From Buchnera aphidicola (Uroleucon sonchi) (GTDB taxonomy: Bacteria; Pseudomonadota; Gammaproteobacteria; Enterobacterales; Enterobacteriaceae), in the NCBI RefSeq assembly GCF_011035165.1, contig NZ_CP047588.1, forward strand, positions 434,001 through 498,000: a stretch of 64,000 nucleotides of DNA, read 5' to 3'. The first letter of the stretch is position 1; each line of letters opens with the position of its first letter. The notes below the pieces were generated by a model. It was not told where the DNA came from. It ran no database searches and saw only the letters and a list, made by a program, of their open reading frames with translations. The position numbers and the translations under genes were made by a program. Below, piece after piece: positions 58,753-64,000 of this stretch.

Positions 58753-60740
58753 TATAAACCTGCTTTTTGAGTATTTTTAAAACGTCTATTCTCAATTTTT
58801 TTTATATCTTCTATTGATATAGTATAATCTATATCTTCATTAAGACTATTTTTAATTAAACTGACAATGATAGCGATAAAAGATAACAAACATAACCAAG
58901 TAATATGCCAAACAGCGGAAAAACCAAATAATAAAGAAAATATACTAATTATAAAACCTAATCCAGTATTTTTTGGCATATGAATTTTATGGTAATTTAT
59001 ATTTGATATAATTTTATTATTTTTTTTATTTTTTTTAGATTCCCAAAAATCATCTCTATATTTTATTTGGGGTATAATTGCAAAATTATATAACGGAGCT
59101 GGTGAAGCAGTAGACCACTCTAATGTTCTTCCATCCCAAGGATCTCCAGTAAGATCTAAGTTTTGTTGACGATCTCTTATTGAAACAAAAAATTGAATGA
59201 CTTGGCATATAATACCAATGCCTATAAATATTGCACCAATAGCAGCAATACATAATAAATTATGAAATTCAGGATTAATATTTTGACTTAAACGACGAGT
59301 CATTCCCATTAAACCTAGAAAGTAAAGAGGTATAAATGCAAATATAAAACCTATAATCCAAAACCAAAATGCACGTTTTCCCCACTTTTCATTTAAAATA
59401 AATCCAAATAATTTAGGAAACCAATAATTAATTCCAGCAAAACAACCAAAAACTACTCCACCAATAATTACATTGTGAAAATGTGCAACTAAAAATAAAC
59501 TATTATGTAACACAAAATCTGCTGGAGGAACTGATAATAGTACGCCAGTCATGCCACCAATAGAAAAAGTTATTAAAAAACCTAATGTCCATAACATAGA
59601 AGAATGTATATATATACGTCCTTGATACATGGTAAAAAGCCAATTAAAAATTTTTACACCAGTAGGAATAGCTATAATCATTGTAGTAATACCAAAAAAA
59701 GAATTTATATCAGCTCCTGCCCCCATGGTAAAAAAATGATGAAGCCATACTATAAATGATAAAATAGTAATCGATAATGTCGCCCATACTAAAGATACAT
59801 AACCAAATAAACTTTTTTTTGAGAAAGTTGATACTACTTCCGAAAATATACCGAATACTGGTAATACCAAAATATATACTTCTGGATGCCCCCAAATCCA
59901 TATTAAATTAACATACATCATTGCATTACCTCCTAAATCGTTAGTAAAAAAATGAAAATTAAAATAACGATCTAAAGTTAATAATATTAATGTAACTGTT
60001 AATACAGGAAATGAAATAACTATTAAAATATTAGTACATAATGCAGTCCAAGTAAAAACCGGCATTTTAAAAAATGACATACCTGGCGCTCTCATATTCA
60101 AAATGGTTACTAAAAAATTGATTCCTGTTAAAGTGGTACCAATACCAGAAATTTGTAAACTCCAAATCCAATAATCTACTCCAACACCTGAACTATACTG
60201 AATATTAGATAATGGAGGATAAGCTAACCAACCTGTTTGAGCAAACTCACCAATCCCTAAAGATAAAGTTAATAATATAGCACTACTTGCATTTAACCAA
60301 AAACTTAAATTATTTAAAAATGGAAATGCTACATCACGAGCTCCAATTTGTAATGGTATTACTAAATTCATTAAACCAATTACTAAAGGCATAGCAACAA
60401 AAAAAATCATTATTACACCATGAGCAGTGAATATTTGATCATAGTGATGAGGAGGCAAAAATCCTTTATAACCTGCAGATGAAATAACTTGTTGAGTGCG
60501 CATTAAAATAGCATCAACAAAGCCGCGAAATAACATAACAAATGCTAATATTCCATACATAATAGATATTTTTTTATGATCTACTGTAGTGAACCATTCA
60601 GACCACAAATATTTCCATTTTTTATAATAAGTAATAGTAGATGCAAGACATAATGAAACTAATATAATACCCAAGTATGTTATCATAATAATTGGTTCAT
60701 TATATGGTATAGAATGTAATGTTAATTTTCCAAACATCAT
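58752..60740 (-). CDS. cyoB: Cytochrome bo3 ubiquinol oxidase subunit I
   Basis: Catalytic subunit that reduces oxygen to water and pumps protons, holding low-spin heme b, heme o3 and CuB. The 662 residues match E. coli (663). Metal ligands are intact: the heme b histidine in [11 protein letters not shown], CuB histidines in WGHPEVYIL and WLHHFF, and [10 protein letters not shown] for heme o3 and heme b. The ATG at 60740 is followed by a second ATG at 60737, either of which may be used; the E. coli protein begins MFGKL. 55 bases separate it from cyoA. Confidence 0.97.
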   Translation of the reverse strand: MMFGKLTLHSIPYNEPIIMITYLGIILVSLCLASTITYYKKWKYLWSEWFTTVDHKKISIMYGILAFVMLFRGFVDAILMRTQQVISSAGYKGFLPPHHYDQIFTAHGVIMIFFVAMPLVIGLMNLVIPLQIGARDVAFPFLNNLSFWLNASSAILLTLSLGIGEFAQTGWLAYPPLSNIQYSSGVGVDYWIWSLQISGIGTTLTGINFLVTILNMRAPGMSFFKMPVFTWTALCTNILIVISFPVLTVTLILLTLDRYFNFHFFTNDLGGNAMMYVNLIWIWGHPEVYILVLPVFGIFSEVVSTFSKKSLFGYVSLVWATLSITILSFIVWLHHFFTMGAGADINSFFGITTMIIAIPTGVKIFNWLFTMYQGRIYIHSSMLWTLGFLITFSIGGMTGVLLSVPPADFVLHNSLFLVAHFHNVIIGGVVFGCFAGINYWFPKLFGFILNEKWGKRAFWFWIIGFIFAFIPLYFLGLMGMTRRLSQNINPEFHNLLCIAAIGAIFIGIGIICQVIQFFVSIRDRQQNLDLTGDPWDGRTLEWSTASPAPLYNFAIIPQIKYRDDFWESKKNKKNNKIISNINYHKIHMPKNTGLGFIISIFSLLFGFSAVWHITWLCLLSFIAIIVSLIKNSLNEDIDYTISIEDIKKIENRRFKNTQKAGL

Positions 60741-60795
60741 ATTATTCCTTTAAACTAAACACTTCTATGAATTATTTATACTGAGGATTTTAGAT

Positions 60796-61668
60796 TTATA
60801 TGTTACAATTTTTTATACAGTATTGTTTAACAATTTGATGAAATAATTGTTTTTGAACATTGGAAAAATATTCCACAGAATAATTGTCATTTGGTATAGA
60901 TACAATATTAAAATCTTTTATTGAATTTAATGTTTTAGGTGATTTTTTGATATTTTTTATCCATTCTAAAAAAGAAGAATATTTTACAACAGAGATAGCT
61001 GTAAACTTCATATTAGAAAAACCTTTTCCACTATAATTCGATGATATTCCATGATGTATTCCTGGATAATTCGCAATTAAATTTAACTTAGTTATCATTC
61101 CTGGCATGGCATATATTTGACTACCTAGATCTGGGATAAAAAAAGAATTCATTACAGATTTTGAAGTAATATGAAAAATAATAGGCCGATCAATAGGAAA
61201 CATAATTTCATTAATAGTAGCAATATGATAATCTGGATAAATAAACAACCACTTCCAATCTAAAGCCACTACATCTATTTTAATAGGATTATATATTGAA
61301 ACAATAGATTTTTTTGGTTCTAATTCATGAGTATTATGCCAAGCTAAAAAAGCTAAAAAAGAAATGATAATAATTGGTATTGTCCATACTATTATTTCTA
61401 TTTTTCTTGAATCTGACCAATTAGGTCGATATATCTGATTAGTATTAGTTGATCGATATTTAATAGCAAAATATATTGTCATAAAAATCACAGGAATAAC
61501 AACAAACAACATCATAATAAAAGATATTAATATTAACTTATATTCTTTTATTGCAATTGATCCATGTGGAGATAATATTGTACCACTGCAACCATTAAGA
61601 CAAAATAATGCTACTATCAATGATAATCCTCTAAATAATTTAATATAAATATGATTTAAACATGTCAT
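60796..61668 (-). CDS. cyoA: Cytochrome bo3 ubiquinol oxidase subunit II
   Basis: Membrane-anchored subunit with a periplasmic cupredoxin-like domain. The 290 residues (E. coli 315) begin with a signal peptide and a good lipobox LNGC near residue 27, then two membrane helices (about 46-68 and 90-110), and conserved [17 protein letters not shown] and [14 protein letters not shown]. As in other quinol oxidases the CuA ligands are absent. An AGAGG lies about ten bases before the ATG. It is the first gene of cyoABCDE and the clearest Lgt substrate in this window. Confidence 0.96.
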   Translation of the reverse strand: MTCLNHIYIKLFRGLSLIVALFCLNGCSGTILSPHGSIAIKEYKLILISFIMMLFVVIPVIFMTIYFAIKYRSTNTNQIYRPNWSDSRKIEIIVWTIPIIIISFLAFLAWHNTHELEPKKSIVSIYNPIKIDVVALDWKWLFIYPDYHIATINEIMFPIDRPIIFHITSKSVMNSFFIPDLGSQIYAMPGMITKLNLIANYPGIHHGISSNYSGKGFSNMKFTAISVVKYSSFLEWIKNIKKSPKTLNSIKDFNIVSIPNDNYSVEYFSNVQKQLFHQIVKQYCIKNCNI

Positions 61669-61912
61669 TCAACAGCCTCTAAATAATTGCGTTTATTTAT
61701 TAAGAAATTTTATATAACATTTATTGTAAATTATAATAATAAAATTCATTATTAATGATAATACTTTTTGAAATAATTGAATTATTTATTAAAAATTGAT
61801 AAAATTTGATAAATATTTTAAGAAAATATTTTAAAAAATTTTTAAATATTAATTACATATATATTTTAATTAATATTTATTTTTATTTATTAGTCAGGAA
61901 TAATATTAATTA

Positions 61913-62209
61913 ATGATCGTAAAAAAAATAAAACAATGTTTAAAATCTACAATAAATACTAATTTTATCAAAATTTATAATAATAGCCGTTTCCATCATC
62001 ATTCCGTACAAGATCTCACTCATATCAAAATAATTATTATTAGTAATGATTTTATAAATCAAAATATAATTGATAGACATCGTCTAATTTTTTCTAAACT
62101 ATTTAAAATTAAAAAAATATATTCATTAACATTACATGCTTATACTGTAAGTGAATGGAAAGATAAAAGATGTCTAATAAATAATGATCCTAAATGTTAT
62201 AAAAAATAA
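61913..62209 (+). CDS. bolA: BolA-family protein
   Basis: Small protein that, with monothiol glutaredoxins, takes part in Fe-S cluster trafficking; in E. coli it also affects cell shape under stress. The 98 residues (E. coli 105) show the fold with SRFHHHSVQDLTHIKIIIIS and RHRLIFSKLFKI and a C-terminal LHAYTVSEWKDK. An AGGA ribosome binding site lies about 15 bases upstream. It is divergent from cyoA; ampG and yajG, between them in E. coli, are missing. Confidence 0.94.
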   Translation: MIVKKIKQCLKSTINTNFIKIYNNSRFHHHSVQDLTHIKIIIISNDFINQNIIDRHRLIFSKLFKIKKIYSLTLHAYTVSEWKDKRCLINNDPKCYKK

Positions 62210-62236
62210 TATGCATAAATTTAAATAAAAAAATTT

Positions 62237-62278
62237 TATATTTTTTGAGTGATTTATTTTTGAAAATCAAAAAATATA
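62237..62278 (+). terminator. Inverted repeat between bolA and tig
   Basis: Twelve-base perfect arms at 62237-62248 and 62267-62278 with an 18-base loop. It begins 28 bases after the bolA stop and ends about 45 bases before tig. The arms are almost pure A and T apart from one G-C pair. Position supports a terminator, but the long loop makes it weaker than the one after typA. Confidence 0.4.
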
Positions 62279-62323
62279 TTGTTATAAAAAATATAATAAA
62301 AAATAATTATTAAAGGTAATAAC

Positions 62324-63655
62324 ATGAAATTTTCTATGAAAAAAAGTCTAGACGAAGGTCATCGTGTTATAATTAATATTCCAAAAAAAATAATTAATAA
62401 TTCTATTAAAGAAGAATTTATAAAAATTAGTAAAACAAAAAATATTAATGGATTTAGAAAAGGTAAAATTCCAATTAAATTTATACAAAAAAAATGGGGT
62501 GATTCTATTTATTATGATATATTTAAAAAACTAATGCAAAAATTTTTTTATGAATTTTTAAATAAAGAAAAAATAAAAATTATTGGTACCCCTCAATATT
62601 ATATTCATGAAAATAAAAGCACAGAAAAAGAACATGTTGAATACTCTGTGACTTATGAGGTGTATCCAATATTTCAAATAGATAATATTAAAAATATTAC
62701 AGTAAAGAAAATCAATGTAAATGTTACTAATGAAGATATAAAAAATAATATTAATCAATATAAATTTAAAAATTTTTTTTGGAAAATAGTTAATAAACCT
62801 ATTAAATCTAATAATCGCGTAACAATTAATTACGAAGTTTATGATAAAACAAATGTAATTACTAAATTTAATCAAAAAAATTTTGTATTTATTGTATCTG
62901 ATAATACATTAATACCTCAATTAAAATATAAAATAATCAATCATGTTATAAATGATATTATTTTTTTTCAAATTAAGTTTCATCCATTACATCCTGAACA
63001 AGAACTACAAAACAAAAATATCACATTAAAAATTAAAATTATTAAAATTGAAGTAAAAGAAGAAAAAAATACAAATTCACATAGTATTATGAAACAAGTT
63101 GATAAAAACAAAATAAATTCAATAAATTATATTGACGTAAAAAACAATATTAATTCACAAATACATCAAATCACTGAACAATATCTTGAAGATCAAATAA
63201 TTAATCAAATCGTTTCTAGAAATATTATATCAATCCCTCCTATTCTATTTGAACAAAATAAAAAAATTTTATATGAACAATACACACAGCAATATCAAAA
63301 ACAAAATAGTAATATATTAGAAAAAAAATATCATTATAATATTGATATGCAAGTTACAAAAAAACTATGCATGCAAATTATATTAGAAACAATTATAACC
63401 AATGAAAAAATATTTTTAGATGAAAAAAATATACAATCTTTAATTAATAGGATTTCTTTAAATTATAACAACCCAAAAGAAATTATTAATTTGTATCATA
63501 AAAATGAAATTTTTAAAAATACTATAAAAAATATAGAATTAAAAAATCAAGCTATAAATTTTTTAAAAAATCGTATCAACATAGTTGAAAAACATTGGAC
63601 TTTTAATGATTTTAAAAATTATAAATGGGATTTAAATGAAGAGTTAATTATATAA
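62324..63655 (+). CDS. tig: Trigger factor
   Basis: Ribosome-bound chaperone and prolyl isomerase that receives nascent chains. The 443 residues (E. coli 432) have the ribosome-binding signature GFRKGKIPIKF near residue 45, an FKBP-like middle domain (about 150-245) that is strongly diverged, and a helical C-terminal arm rich in lysine and asparagine. AAAGG lies eight bases upstream of the ATG. The order bolA-tig-clpP is that of E. coli. Confidence 0.94.
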   Translation: MKFSMKKSLDEGHRVIINIPKKIINNSIKEEFIKISKTKNINGFRKGKIPIKFIQKKWGDSIYYDIFKKLMQKFFYEFLNKEKIKIIGTPQYYIHENKSTEKEHVEYSVTYEVYPIFQIDNIKNITVKKINVNVTNEDIKNNINQYKFKNFFWKIVNKPIKSNNRVTINYEVYDKTNVITKFNQKNFVFIVSDNTLIPQLKYKIINHVINDIIFFQIKFHPLHPEQELQNKNITLKIKIIKIEVKEEKNTNSHSIMKQVDKNKINSINYIDVKNNINSQIHQITEQYLEDQIINQIVSRNIISIPPILFEQNKKILYEQYTQQYQKQNSNILEKKYHYNIDMQVTKKLCMQIILETIITNEKIFLDEKNIQSLINRISLNYNNPKEIINLYHKNEIFKNTIKNIELKNQAINFLKNRINIVEKHWTFNDFKNYKWDLNEELII

Positions 63656-63669
63656 ATTTAATACTAATA

Positions 63670-63692
63670 TTTAGTATATTAAATATGCTAAA
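63670..63692 (+). terminator. Terminator after tig
   Basis: Ten-base arms at 63670-63679 and 63683-63692 with a 3-base loop, pairing fully when one G-T pair is allowed, followed by ATTTT. It begins 14 bases after the tig stop and lies about 60 bases before clpP. Confidence 0.55.
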
Positions 63693-63755
63693 ATTTTATA
63701 TTCTCATAAAAATCATTCAATAAAAAAATAATATTAATTTTTTATAGGAGCAAAA

Positions 63756-64000
63756 ATGTTATATAGTGAAAATAAAAAATATGTACATGCAACATTAATA
63801 CCAATGGTTATAGAAGAGCATGCTAGAGGAGAGCGTTCATATGATATTTATTCAAGATTGTTAAAAGAAAGAATAATTTTTATAACCGGGCCTATTGAAG
63901 ATAATATGGCTAATAATATTGTAGCTCAAATATTATTTTTAGAATCTGAAAATCCAGAAAAAGATATATTTTTATATATTAATTCTCCTGGAGGAATTAT
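63756..64000 (+). CDS. clpP: ATP-dependent Clp protease proteolytic subunit, N-terminal part
   Basis: Serine protease that works with ClpX or ClpA. Only the first 81 complete codons are in the window. They include [40 protein letters not shown] and the oxyanion-region YINSPGGII. The catalytic serine and histidine lie beyond the right edge. A strong AGGAG ribosome binding site lies just before the ATG. It follows tig as in E. coli. I could not identify a heat-shock promoter with confidence in the 100-base gap. Confidence 0.97.
   Translation, partial: MLYSENKKYVHATLIPMVIEEHARGERSYDIYSRLLKERIIFITGPIEDNMANNIVAQILFLESENPEKDIFLYINSPGGI

Overview
The window is a stretch of chromosome from a strongly reduced, very A+T-rich gammaproteobacterial endosymbiont. 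Almost every protein reads as a close relative of an Escherichia coli protein with biased, lysine/asparagine/isoleucine-rich composition. Noncoding DNA is decayed, and I see no insertion sequence, phage, CRISPR array or recognisable foreign gene. Gene content and order fit Buchnera aphidicola, the aphid symbiont: an intact cys cluster, lysA and asd, PolA reduced to its 5' nuclease domain, recBCD, and a split ribD. The species call is inference from this pattern, not from a search.

Layout. 1-13,030: the end of pyrG, then eno, facing a long leftward series cysJIH, cysGDNC, ftsB, ispD, ispF, nlpD. 13,031-14,453: a 1.4 kb stretch without a convincing gene. 14,454-19,419: dsbA, truncated polA, engB, typA, gmk. 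19,508-26,266: ygfZ facing away from prfB (with its programmed frameshift), lysS, lysA, lgt, thyA. 26,325-33,710: miaB, ybeY, ybeX, leuS, holA, nadD, tusA. 33,847-39,228: asd facing away from yhgN, then pgk, fbaA, mscS. 39,286-49,878: recC, recB, recD, an initiator tRNA-Met on the minus strand, mltA, ribH. 49,879-50,933: a second, 1.05 kb empty stretch. 50,934-64,000: ribD broken by one in-frame TGA, nusB, dxs and ispA, yajR, tusE, cyoABCDE, bolA, tig and the start of clpP.

The order is a mosaic of blocks each collinear with an E. coli region (from memory of the E. coli map), with intervening genes deleted. Examples are pyrG-eno, prfB-lysS, miaB-ybeY-ybeX-leuS-holA-nadD, recC-recB-recD-mltA, and ribD-nusB-dxs-ispA-yajR-cyo-bolA-tig-clpP. 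The two large empty stretches lie at or near block junctions.

Functionally the window gives a full route from sulfate to sulfide (CysND, CysC, CysH, CysJI, with siroheme from CysG). It also has steps to lysine and the aspartate-family amino acids (Asd, LysA), both plausible nutritional services to the host. Isoprenoid synthesis is covered by Dxs, IspD, IspF and IspA. Glycolysis has Eno, Pgk and FbaA, and respiration has the cytochrome bo3 oxidase with heme O synthase. A set of tRNA sulfur and isopentenyl-thiolation factors is present (MiaB, TusA, TusE, YgfZ). The rest is translation, replication and proteostasis housekeeping. I did not find a new multi-gene system. The observations most worth following are the ribD stop codon, the two large noncoding stretches, truncated PolA and FtsB, missing lipoprotein signals, and long poly(A) runs inside genes.
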